Source of the DNA: Tachypleus tridentatus
Lineage: Eukaryota > Arthropoda > Merostomata > Xiphosura > Limulidae
Assembly: GCF_004210375.1 (NCBI RefSeq)
Contig: NC_134832.1
Location: 152,517,592-152,581,591 of the forward strand
Direction of reading: 5' to 3'
Length of the DNA stretch: 64,000 bases
A model generated the notes under the pieces. It did no database searches. It saw only the letters and a list, made by a program, of their open reading frames with translations, and had not been told where the DNA came from. The position numbers were made by a program, and so were the translations under genes. Shown piece by piece: positions 12,180-21,911 of the stretch (within the stretch, counting starts at the first letter, position 1; every line of letters starts with the position of its first letter).

Positions 12180-12345
12180 GATGTCGAGAAAACCCACTTG
12201 TAGAGAAATATATATGCAAAAACGGCTCTTTGAGTTGAGAAAATATTTTACATAGAAGAGTGAACAACGTTTCGACCTTCTTCGGTCATCATCAGGTTCA
12301 TAAATATTTTCTCAACCCAAACTGATGCAACGTATTTTGATACAC
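12180..12345 (-). mobile_element. Terminal fragment of a Penelope-like element (probable)
   Basis: The fragment is centred on a hammerhead-like core (12262-12299, minus strand) flanked by inverted arms, gttgagaaaatatttt at 12234-12249 and aaatattttctcaac near 12302-12317. Penelope-like retroelements are known to carry hammerhead motifs in their terminal repeats. The family assignment rests on that RNA motif and on my memory of the repeat being common in such genomes. No reverse transcriptase or GIY-YIG domain is present here. Confidence 0.5.
12262..12299 (-). ncRNA. Hammerhead-ribozyme-like core
   Basis: Read on the minus strand, the segment has CTGATGA (the conserved CUGANGA box). A short stem GACC/GGTC follows with a GAAGAA loop, then GAAAC, then GTT. 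Flanking GAAC and GTTC can pair as stem I. After GAAA the sequence forms the palindrome AACGTT, so stem III would be too short to close within one molecule but could form between two. That arrangement is reported for minimal hammerheads of Penelope-like elements. Activity is not shown. An extra base at the start of stem II is a weakness. Confidence 0.5.
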
Positions 12346-12759
12346 AGTTATGCATGGTGAATACAATTTTTTTTTTTAATTTCCTACTTCATAAGAAAAG
12401 ACATGAATATATTTTAAAGTTACAGTTTTGACTAGATATATTCCTCATGAAATTTTAATTCATTTCACAAAGTACACCATTAATTTTTTTTCATCCTGTT
12501 AAGATGTAATATTATCCACATGTGTGTATAATAACACAATGAGAACATTAACAGGCATGGTTTTAAGAAACTTGTATTCTGGCATACCAACTTAGTTTGG
12601 GACTATTACTTATTCAACTAAGTTTAACACAGGTTTTCTTCATGACTTATTAAGAGTGGATTATAACAAGAACAGAGATACAGACAAGAAGTATAGTTTC
12701 AAGTAACGTCAGCTCTCATCACGCCGACAAGCGAGACTGTCTTTCAACTCTGTTTATTG

Positions 12760-12975
12760 CACACAGGTACTCTAAACAGGCTATCTACAGTAGTTGTCCC
12801 TAATTTAGAAGCAACAGACTTGAGGGAAGACAGTTAATCAAGACCACTAACTCTCGAGTTGCTCTTTCCCAATAAACAGTGGGACTGACCATCATATTAT
12901 AATGTCCCTACAACTATAAGGGAAAGTATGTTCAGGAAGAGAATTTGTACTTGCAACTTTCAGACTGGTCACCAT
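12760..12975 (-). mobile_element. tRNA-derived SINE, family S1 (strongly decayed)
   Basis: It keeps the order of S1 body blocks: aggctatctacagtag, tccctaatttagaagc, gagggaagacag, ctctcgagttgctctt, aacagtgggactgaccatca and ataatgtccctacaac. The tRNA-like head is barely recognisable. Confidence 0.6.
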
Positions 12976-14833
12976 CTCTTGAGAGTAAAATCAACTACTG
13001 GTTAAAACCACATCACAGCCATCATAATATTTTCATTTTTAAAATACTATTTTGTTATTGAAATAACAAAATCGTATATATCTAATAAAACTGCAACCTA
13101 TCATTTTCTTCACCTAAAGACAATGATTCACCTCTAACTAGCTGGGATGTCAAGACCTGAACATGTGTAGAGTTTGGTACTACCAAATAAAATTGCTGTA
13201 TTTACATTTCACAATTTAACTAATAATTCCAGAATTATTTATTTATCTATGAACACAATACAAAGTTAGTAAGTGCTTTAAGTTGTATCTTTTAGTGATA
13301 GCAGTAAGCACACATTCATCGAAACTAGTAATGTCTTATGTCGACATTCAGTAACAGTCTGTGCATATGCTACTTTCTTTATATCAAGTTTTGATGTTTT
13401 ATATACTTTCTGTAAGACATTACAGCACTATAACTGAAGAAAGTACATGAAACCATGTCATGAAGGTACTTCAGCAAACCTTCAACCACTCTATCCTTAC
13501 TAAGTCATTAAAGAACTAACGTTCATATAAACTTCTATAATTTCAGGTTTCCTACTTTATTAGGTCATTTCTTAAAGCTAGTTTTGTAGCAGACATATCA
13601 TAAGCTACAGCAAAAGAATACAATATGCTTAAAACGATTATGATTTTAGATTAATTTTCACACAAGAAACAATTAATGGAGCATTGAAATATCTGGTATA
13701 AGCTTTTTCTGCTCTTAATGTACTCTTAAAAAACAAACATGAACTTTGAGAAATGTATAAACTCTAGTTCAACATCACTTGAGTTTGAAACAACAAATTA
13801 TATTTAAAGATGAAGCTTACACACAACTACAGACAAGATTTTCATTCACTTGACAGTAGAAATAAAGTAAAACTGTGATTATATTTTATCTTATAAATAC
13901 ATTTTATAAACACTTATTTTAAATAATATAATACAAAATTAAATGAACATAATTTAAAGAGAGAAAACCAAGCACTACTTCTAGTAAAAATTAATTTAAT
14001 ATCATAGTATGGCTTGATAACTTCATCTGGGTTTATATGTTAAACCTATAAGTATTTTAGCAACAGTATTTACTATTTACACTCAATAACAAATTGATAT
14101 TGTAAATAGGTTTACAAATATCCATAATCAAAATTAAAGTAAAACAATGATTATTAATACTAATGTTTTAAAATGTCATTTGTTATTTTTTCATTTATAA
14201 AAATAATTACTAGAGGGTGTTATATTTTCAAGAATATCAAGTTCAAATATTGCTGAACTTGTTTTACTGTAGTAAGTGGAATAAATGTATAAGATGCTAA
14301 TAACTGCTGTTCTTGCTCCAGTTACTGTAGCAGGCTATGTTTCTGTAAGTTAACATTATATAACTCAAGAACAGTAAATGTAAATGCAGCACTGTAAACC
14401 TGAAACTGTTCCACTTGTATGGAAAAACCAGAATTGTCTCTGAAAAATTCCAATCTGCTCAAATAAATCCAGAAGCATATTCTTATTTTTATAATTCACA
14501 AAACTCGTACTTTGGAATTACGGGTAAAATATATATTTTTTTTAAACCCTTGTTAGCATTCCTGTGGTCCACACAGACCCCATGTAATTGTCAAGCAGAA
14601 ACCCTGGATCAGTGAGGCACTACTGTTAACAAAACAAAAATATGGAGTAAAAAACTATAATTTTGTGTTTATCTGGAATCTACACAGGCTCCATACTATC
14701 TTTCACCCTTAGTATACACGTAGTTCACTCTATAGCATACAAAAGAAATTTATAAAAGTTCATTTCATTATATAAGCTGTGTTTCCATAGTAGTACAGGA
14801 TCATCTGGTCTGTCTGTTTACTTATCATCATGG
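12976..14833. other. AT-rich DNA, no gene seen
   Basis: I see no open coding exon, RNA gene or classified repeat in this stretch on either strand. Confidence 0.5.
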
Positions 14834-14917
14834 TAAGAACATATATACATCTCATTTCTCAACAAGTGTTCTCTGTGATAACTGTTGTAACATCCTATTT
14901 TATAAAAACCTTGTTTG
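14834..14917. repeat. Dispersed repeat, copy 1
   Basis: About 84 bp (catttctcaacaagtgttct, then ataaaaaccttgtttg) recur with roughly 90% identity by eye at 16471-16555. Both copies are on the plus strand and about 1.6 kb apart. The second copy abuts a 41-bp tandem array. Confidence 0.75.
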
Positions 14918-15956
14918 ATAATTGTTATAATTATCCTGCCTATTAGATTTTGTAATCCATAGCTTTCTAAAAGAGTACATTTGTGTTTGTGTCTGGAAAA
15001 CCCAAGTGTATATTGTTTTATTTTACTATTATTAGTAATGTCATCATATATTGATGGATAATGGAGTATAATTAAAACTTGTCATTTTTTTGATACACTG
15101 TTTGTATATGGAATTGTTTAATATTACTTATTTGTATACAATATAATTTTGTAATTTCTGCATTTCTCAACATACTTCCTCTAAAACATATGTATTTTTA
15201 TGTTGTTCATATTGCATGTTAACTCTAATAAAACTTGTGTTGTATTACATTTAGTTTTTTGAATTTCAACCCAAAGCTTACAATAATGCTAATTTTGTGC
15301 TTCAGTCCAGTTAGACCCAGGTATTCCACCGTGCAACTTTCCAAAGGTGTGCAGATGAGGGTTAATATACCTAAGATGTCAAATCTTCAAATTAAGTTAA
15401 TAAACATTTAAACTGTATAAAAATTAAAGAATGTTCCAATACATTACTATTTTTTGTATAAAAAAGTTAAACACAGTATGCTAATACCTAAATTTAGAAA
15501 ACATGGTGGGGAATAAGGATCAGTTTTAATCTAGTTAACGAAAGAAAAATGTAAATTTTGATTCATGAAGATAGTAGAGAAAAAAACAGAAGATTCAGTT
15601 AAAAATTAATAATCATGAAACTAGGTATGTTTCAACACATACAACTTGTGAGAGTTGCTTGTACTAATAATTCATCATAAGAATATCCTTGTGGTAAAAC
15701 CTCATATCTACATATTTCCATCATATAACTATAGTAAGTTATATTTAACATTTTATAATGTACATATTAATGCATCTCAAATAGAGTCAGCTTTAAAGAA
15801 CTGTCACAGAATATTCAACACCATCATTATATTCTAAAAGATCAGGCATAATTTAACATTCCATGACGGATGACTGTTTTCATCAATTACTGAATACAGT
15901 CCAAAATTAATTGTACTTTTGTGGTCAAAAATATAATACAGACACCAACAATATAT
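14918..15956. other. Non-coding, possible 3' UTR or flank of the minus-strand gene
   Basis: This lies directly downstream of the stop codon at 15957-15959 on the minus strand, so part of it is probably 3' untranslated sequence. A minus-strand AATAAA occurs near 15019, but I cannot place the polyadenylation site. No other gene is seen. Confidence 0.4.
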
Positions 15957-16052
15957 TCAATCATGTGGATAGACAGCTTTCAGCCATGGTCGTGGTATGT
16001 ACTGCTCTCCATCAAATGTTTCAAAATAATCTTCTAAGATAGGATGCATTAT
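15957..16052 (-). CDS. Last coding exon of an unrecognised host gene
   Basis: Read on the minus strand, a pyrimidine-rich acceptor (cttttctttcag) precedes 31 codons and a TGA stop. The peptide contains HPILEDYFETFDGEQ, then YIPRPWLKAVYPHD at the C-terminus. The amino-acid composition is well balanced and unlike the surrounding AT-rich noise. It joins in phase 0 to the exon at 19231-19329 across an intron of about 3.2 kb. The combined visible C-terminus is 64 residues, ending in a rather aromatic, proline-containing tail. I do not recognise the family. A small mitochondrial or ribosomal-type protein is possible, but that is a guess. Upstream exons were not found. Confidence 0.7.
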   Translation of the reverse strand: MMHPILEDYFETFDGEQYIPRPWLKAVYPHD

Positions 16053-16191
16053 CTGAAAGAAAAGAATTTTGAAAATGCTTTGTAAATAAATAACACAGCT
16101 AAACATTCAAATTATTTTAAGACTTTAAACAATGTTAATGACGAATTCAGCATCTATATACAAGAAAATCCGATTACCAGCGGGTTCAACA

Positions 16192-16450
16192 GCAACGTGG
16201 TTCAACAGCAACCTTGTTACTTAATGTTATCGTGCTCGTGGTTCAACAGCAACCTTGTTACTTAATGTTATCGTGCTCGTGGTTCAACAGCAACCTCGTT
16301 ACTTAACGTTATCGTGCTCACAGTTCAACAGCAACCTCGTTACTTAACGTTATCGTGCTCACAGTTCAACAGCAAACGTTTCGTGCTCACAGTTAACGTT
16401 ATCGTGCTCACAGTTCAACAGCAAACTCGTTACTTAACATTATCGTGCTC
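16192..16450. repeat. Tandem repeat, about 41 bp period
   Basis: About six units of the form gttcaacagcaacctcgtta, then cttaacgttatcgtgctcac are present, some of them shortened (for example around 16370-16395). The array lies inside the intron of the minus-strand gene. A short plus-strand open frame through it is repeat-derived and not a gene. Confidence 0.88.
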
Positions 16451-16470
16451 GCTAAAATTATATTCATATG

Positions 16471-16555
16471 TAAGGACATATATACATGTCATTTCTCAAC
16501 AAGTGTTCTCTGTGGTAACTGTTATAACATCCTATTTTATAAAAACCTTGTTTGT
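16471..16555. repeat. Dispersed repeat, copy 2
   Basis: Second copy of the segment at 14834-14917, starting taaggacatatatacatgtc and ending aaaaaccttgtttg. It lies between the 41-bp array and a 48-bp direct repeat. Confidence 0.75.
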
Positions 16556-16572
16556 AGGGCTGGCATCATAAT

Positions 16573-16620
16573 TATAACAAATCAGAAACTAATTACAAGT
16601 TTCCACTATTTACTTTCTGA
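16573..16620. repeat. 48-bp direct repeat, left copy
   Basis: The segment aacaaatcagaaactaatta, then tttccactatttactttctga recurs at 17971-18018 with a few differences. The two copies bracket a 1.35-kb segment that differs in base composition from its surroundings. Confidence 0.75.
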
Positions 16621-17841
16621 ATAATCACTTTGGGAGACCTAGTGATTGAAAAGTCTAGCCACTAAGCAAGATTCACCAGAAGAGAAGGAAGTGGATTTGT
16701 GGGATCTTGAAAAGGTTCCATCAGTTGGGTTGAGTAACATCCATTGTGTAAGGTATCACATGTGCACAGCCAAATGGAAGGAAAGGTTCTGGATGTGCTG
16801 CTGTTCATAGAGGAGAGAGTACCTTAGGTGCAGAAAGGAAATGCAAGGTGTAAAACATAGTGACTAGATGTTAAAGGTCTAGAAGGTGAATAGGAGAGAT
16901 GAGTCAGATGGAATTACTGTAAGTAAGAATGAGGGTAAGGATTAGGAAAACTGATAGGCCATCCCAAATTACTGGAGTAATGAAGAGGAAGAGAAGTGAG
17001 CAAGGGAATAGGTAAGATGTTTGTCATTAGTTTAAAGTGAATTAGACACCATGAATGTGATGAAATCAAGTCCTTCACAATGTGAACATAGGGGGACTGA
17101 GGATATACAGAACAGAAAAACTACATGGATGAATAGGAAAAAAACACAAAGTGACTAGAATGTGGATAAAGGCATCCAAAACATAGATCTCGGTCAACTA
17201 CAGACTGAGATGAAATGACTAACAAAGAGAGAAATTTACAAATTTGATATTGTATGGTGACCAAGAAACAACAGAGGGAAGAAAGGTTAATATTTAGATG
17301 CTAGTCCCCTATTCTGACATTGTCATCTATGTATGGTCTATTTTTTTACTATTTTAATTTACATTTGGGGGATCCACAATAAAAAATAATAATATTTTGG
17401 TGTCCACTGACCCCACCCACCATGGAGCCCTATAAGGAGATGCACTACAATGCCAAACAAGGACATTGCAGCAACGCCAGGGTTTCGTCAGCACTATACC
17501 TAAACACAAGCATCAGACAACGTCCAACACTGGTACTTGGTTGACAACCAGTATACAGGAACTCAAGGCCAAAGTGGTGTGTTTAGTTGAACCCCTCAAC
17601 CACGAGAATCCTCTCCTCCCCTTCACAGATCAACACACACGGCAAACGCATGGATGGATGTTTAGATCCAAGATGAGGTAAACTGAAAGAACAGAACCTT
17701 CTTTGAGATATCCCATCACCACATATAGGAATACACACCAAGGGGACTACAATCATAAATTTGAATATGTGTATTTAAACCAGGACCTTACAGAACAGAT
17801 CCCTCAAGTTTCAACGTAAGTATTGAATAATGAGATTGATT
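16621..17841. other. Unclassified segment between direct repeats
   Basis: The first part (to about 17340) is purine-rich on the plus strand and resembles the block at 8899-11030. The second part (about 17400-17690) is richer in C and holds a 71-codon plus-strand frame with no recognisable domain. The direct repeats at 16573 and 17971 suggest the whole segment was inserted or duplicated as a unit. It lies within the intron of the minus-strand gene. Confidence 0.4.
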
Positions 17842-17960
17842 ATTTGGAGTTAAGCACAAAGCTATACAATGGGCTATCTGTGCTCTGTCAACCACTGGTA
17901 TCAAAACCTGGTTTTTAATGATGCAAGTCCACAGACATATTGCTGTATCACTGAGGGCTA
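17842..17960 (-). mobile_element. tRNA-derived SINE, family S2
   Basis: The plus strand reads ggagttaagcacaaagctat, caatgggctatctgtgctct, then ggtatcaaaacctgg (reverse B box), and tgcaagtccacagacatatt with gctgtatcactgaggg, the reverse of the tRNA-like 5' end. This is the best-preserved S2 copy in the window. Confidence 0.8.
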
Positions 17961-17970
17961 GCATTGTTAT

Positions 17971-18018
17971 GATAACAAATCAGAAACTAGTTACAGATTT
18001 CCACTATTTACTTTCTGA
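17971..18018. repeat. 48-bp direct repeat, right copy
   Basis: Partner of 16573-16620. It reads aacaaatcagaaactagtta, then tttccactatttactttctga. Confidence 0.75.
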
Positions 18019-19230
18019 AATAAATGCAAATTTTAACAGAAAATCAGTTTTTTTATCCTAAGTAGCTTGCATCTTGTAAAAGTATACAGTTTAATAATAT
18101 ATTAATTAAATTTTATGTTTTGGAACCCTTTGAACTATCTTCATTATTTGTGCCATATAAATTGCAAATCATGTGGCAAAGCTTACATTACATTATCAAA
18201 TAACATAGCTCAGAGACTACTTGTGAGTTTACCTCATAAAAATCATTATTATAATTATTTATTTTAGCTAACTAAAAAGTTTTGTTTGCTTTTACAACAA
18301 CAAATATAGAAAACATGTGAAAAACAAAAGTATTTCAAATCTACATTCCTAGAGTTTATTAATACACACTAATAACAAAGTAGTTTAATTACATTTTGAA
18401 TGTGAAAGGTTGTCACATGCACACTTTGGCATACCTAAAGTGAAAGAGTTAATCAAATGGTACTTTAAAATGGCTTCATTTTTAATGCAATTTATTGTTA
18501 TTGATAAAACCTGTTAGAAATTGATTGTAAACAGCTGTGTGCAAACTGTATGTTGTTTAGTTTGTTATATAGTGTTGGAAACACAGTACTTGTGCTTGTC
18601 TGCATATGGGTTATTTTGCAGTATATATTCAGTAGCAAGGGGTATCAAATCTTATGCATCCCAACAAAAGTTGAAGTTAACCAGAATTCTGTGGCATACA
18701 AAAATAGCATAGCACAGGCTTATAGGTTTTAACACTTGAATTATTTAGCTCATAACACATATTTTACTGAAAAGCTTTCTGATGTGAAATATTATGAAGC
18801 AAAAGCAAAAAAGTCCAAAGATTTATCATAAAATATTTCACATATTTACTAATTTTCTTATTATTTAAGGAAAACTCAATATCAAGCATCCAGTATGTAT
18901 AAAGTTTCATAAAGGTTGTTTGTTCCTCTTTGATTATTATATAGTACAGAGTATGTAATTACAACCTGCCTCATCCAGATGTTCACAAAAGAACAAACTT
19001 TTGTTGCTATAAGTTAACACTTATTTCTTTTCTTTTTTCTCACGTCGTTGCCTTTGTTTACGTAAGTCGAATTCTTGGTTAAAACAAACATAATCCTCTG
19101 CTGACTACACCAATTTTGTTACTTATCAAAATGACAAAACACTGAGTTCAATAAAAATGTGTAAACAAAAATGTAACGTCAACATAACAGATGGTGAGGA
19201 GAAGAAAGAAAACTCAAGTGGGTATCTTAC
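18019..19230. other. Intron sequence, nothing else seen
   Basis: AT-rich sequence inside the intron between the two minus-strand exons. Two overlapping short plus-strand open frames near 18521-18732 lack any recognisable motif and are not called. Confidence 0.5.
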
Positions 19231-19329
19231 CCTCGTATTTTTAATAATTTCAATATTTTCTTCAGGAATATAGGTCATTTGAGGTGTCATCCTGTCCCTG
19301 GTGTCCACAAGTACAGCATAATTAGGCAT
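19231..19329 (-). CDS. Penultimate coding exon of an unrecognised host gene
   Basis: On the minus strand an acceptor (ttggctacag) is followed by 99 nt, exactly 33 codons without a stop, and then a strong donor (gtaag). The peptide begins MPNYAVLVDTRDR and ends PEENIEIIKNTR. The methionine immediately after the acceptor is probably internal, because a splice acceptor stands directly before it. Splicing in phase 0 joins it to the terminal exon at 15957-16052. I found no convincing earlier exon between 19330 and the scaffold gap. The product is not recognised. Confidence 0.7.
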
Positions 19330-20871
19330 CTGTAGCCAATGCTTCAGGGAATAAACTATTATTATTATTTACATAAAAGTTTAAACTGAAAGTTTCACAC
19401 TTTTGTAACTACCACATGCTGCAAGATATAAAGAAATTATATTAGACAAAAACAGAGATTGTGAAAATTGTAAAACCATTACAACAGTGACAAAGTTGAA
19501 ATTCTTTGATTACCAAAATAAAAAAAGATTTTCAAATTGAAAAAAACTCAAGATTTTTAATTTATCAACAGTTTGTGATTCTATCAGACAGCAGGAGCTT
19601 TGATATTATTAAAACAATAAAGATCATGATAACCCCATCTTAATATGTTATGAATCTAGTGAATTTGTACTAACTTTCATACTCAACCTATATTATGCTA
19701 CACTTTTTAAAATAGTGTTTATTTTTTTGTAAAAAATATTGCTTATTAAGTCTGTATGTATGGCTTGCATGAGAACAGAAATGAAGGAACTGTAAGTACA
19801 TACCGAGCATGACTTAAACATTGTTTTGACTGAATAAGTTGAGATGAGGTACCCTAGTCAATACCTTAAAAAGTTAAGAACAAATCAAACAAATGTAAAA
19901 TAAGTCAATTCACACTGTAATTTGTATTAGTAACCAACACTTAGTAATAGCTATATTTTTTAACCCTAATCAAATTCTGATCTTTAAGAACTCCATTTAA
20001 TTAGATCACCAACCCCTAGCATACCAAGGAAACAGCTCATATTATGTTAAGCTACAAAGAATGGGTAAGTAAAAATAAATGATGATTAAATATCTCGTCC
20101 TATGCAAACAAGACTTCAATTACCAGGGTTAACTCACAAAAAGCAATACATTCTATTGTTTACATCAAGTGATAAACACAAAATTTAAGTACAAAAATTT
20201 GCACTTTACACTTAATTATAGTTGGTACATTTGGTTCAAAAATCACTGGCATCTACTAATATTACTTAGTCTTATAGAACTACACATACACCTACTTTGA
20301 ATAATTACAAATCAGATATCCACCAAAACAAAAAACACATGGATATAGGCTACTACTAGACATGGTGGTTGCTTAGTATGTATGGATAGGCCAAAACAAT
20401 ATTGGACACCACATTCAATCTGTTTTTCTATGATGCTGACAAATAACTATTGAAGTTCAGTTACAGCCTTATTTGAGCACCTAACAGCATTACCAAGTGT
20501 TTCACAGCTTAATATTCATATTATTCTGTTGTTATTGTACAATCATTTCTCTGGGGAAATAATGAAAGGAAAACTACTACTAGCAGTGAGTTCAGTTTAT
20601 AAATATATATTGTTTCCATATTTCATAAATAGTTTCATTTCTGGTCACTGATGACAGCAATTTTTCTTATATAATGACTATTTGTGACATTTCATTGCAC
20701 AAGCATGGTATCAAGCCAAACTTTGAGTGAACATGAATAAATAAATAAATAATATTCATACAGCAATCATGGTTTATAGCTAAATTGTGGTGTAATAAAA
20801 GTATCCATATTCAACTTTAACAATGTTATCAAAACAATACATTCATACAGTGGTTTACTTTTCTTCTCATT
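19330..20871. other. AT-rich DNA up to the gap, no exon seen
   Basis: This should contain an intron or upstream part of the minus-strand gene, but I could not support a further exon. A candidate of only 26 nt near 19779-19804 has splice-like edges but is too short to call. Confidence 0.4.
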
Positions 20872-21371
20872 NNNNNNNNNNNNNNNNNNNNNNNNNNNNN
20901 NNNNNNNNNNNNNNNNNNNNNNNNNNNNNNNNNNNNNNNNNNNNNNNNNNNNNNNNNNNNNNNNNNNNNNNNNNNNNNNNNNNNNNNNNNNNNNNNNNNN
21001 NNNNNNNNNNNNNNNNNNNNNNNNNNNNNNNNNNNNNNNNNNNNNNNNNNNNNNNNNNNNNNNNNNNNNNNNNNNNNNNNNNNNNNNNNNNNNNNNNNNN
21101 NNNNNNNNNNNNNNNNNNNNNNNNNNNNNNNNNNNNNNNNNNNNNNNNNNNNNNNNNNNNNNNNNNNNNNNNNNNNNNNNNNNNNNNNNNNNNNNNNNNN
21201 NNNNNNNNNNNNNNNNNNNNNNNNNNNNNNNNNNNNNNNNNNNNNNNNNNNNNNNNNNNNNNNNNNNNNNNNNNNNNNNNNNNNNNNNNNNNNNNNNNNN
21301 NNNNNNNNNNNNNNNNNNNNNNNNNNNNNNNNNNNNNNNNNNNNNNNNNNNNNNNNNNNNNNNNNNNNNNN
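20872..21371. other. Scaffold gap, exactly 500 N
   Basis: The run of N is exactly 500 bases, a conventional placeholder size. The true distance, and even the adjacency of the left flank to the 5S array, is therefore not established by the sequence. Confidence 0.98.
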
Positions 21372-21871
21372 TGGCGTATACCTAAGTATATGCCCTGGTC
21401 CCTCTTCCACACAATAGGGCTTTCACCCTCACAATCATAATCTTTAAGTTTATTTTAGAATAATATCATCGTCGATATATCTGGTACGTCCATAAATGAC
21501 ACAGTAATAGTACGTTTAGTGACACCATTAGCCGAACAGTGTAACACCCATTTACAGTTAGACCAGCATCTATAGCCAGGTCCACATCGTCGGGAAGAAC
21601 AAAAGTTACCCATATCCACCCAAGCGAGGAACTACGGCAGTGACCGAAGCAGCACCCAAACGTAGAAATAACAGAATGGATAACGTCCCCATGGTTTGAA
21701 GTTGTCGTTTCTCACAAAACTGTAACGACGCATAACTTCCATGACCTTCTTGGTTGATGAAGATTATCGTCAAACAACTTGGGAAAAAAAAAATAAAATC
21801 TAGCAAAAAAAAAGAACTCACTACCGCTCACTAGGCTTAGCTGTTAAATTTACACTAAGGCAATGAGGAGC
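21372..21871 (-). mobile_element. 5S-targeting LINE, copy A (5' end only, cut by gap)
   Basis: This matches the 5' part of the full-length copies B (36741-42252) and C (44314-49821): the 5' untranslated leader and the first half of ORF1. It begins right after 5S nt 39, as they do, but its 5' end is 24 nt shorter, which marks a separate insertion or a 5' variant. It contains many small indels relative to B and C, some probably due to low-quality consensus near the gap. The rest of the element lies in the gap or is missing. Confidence 0.85.
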
Positions 21872-21911
21872 GACGAGAACCGGCGTTTTCAACGTGGTAT
21901 GAACGATTGAC
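21872..21911 (-). pseudogene. 5S rRNA gene, 5' part (nt 1-39) left of LINE copy A
   Basis: Minus-strand sequence corresponding to the first 39 nt of the 5S gene, with one extra base near the 5' end and a C-to-T difference shared with the gene at 26212. It stops exactly where copy A begins. The internal promoter lies beyond nt 47 and is absent from this piece. Confidence 0.9.

Noticed and set aside
20823-21440. Long open frames across the N run
   Set aside because: They consist of unknown bases in the scaffold gap.
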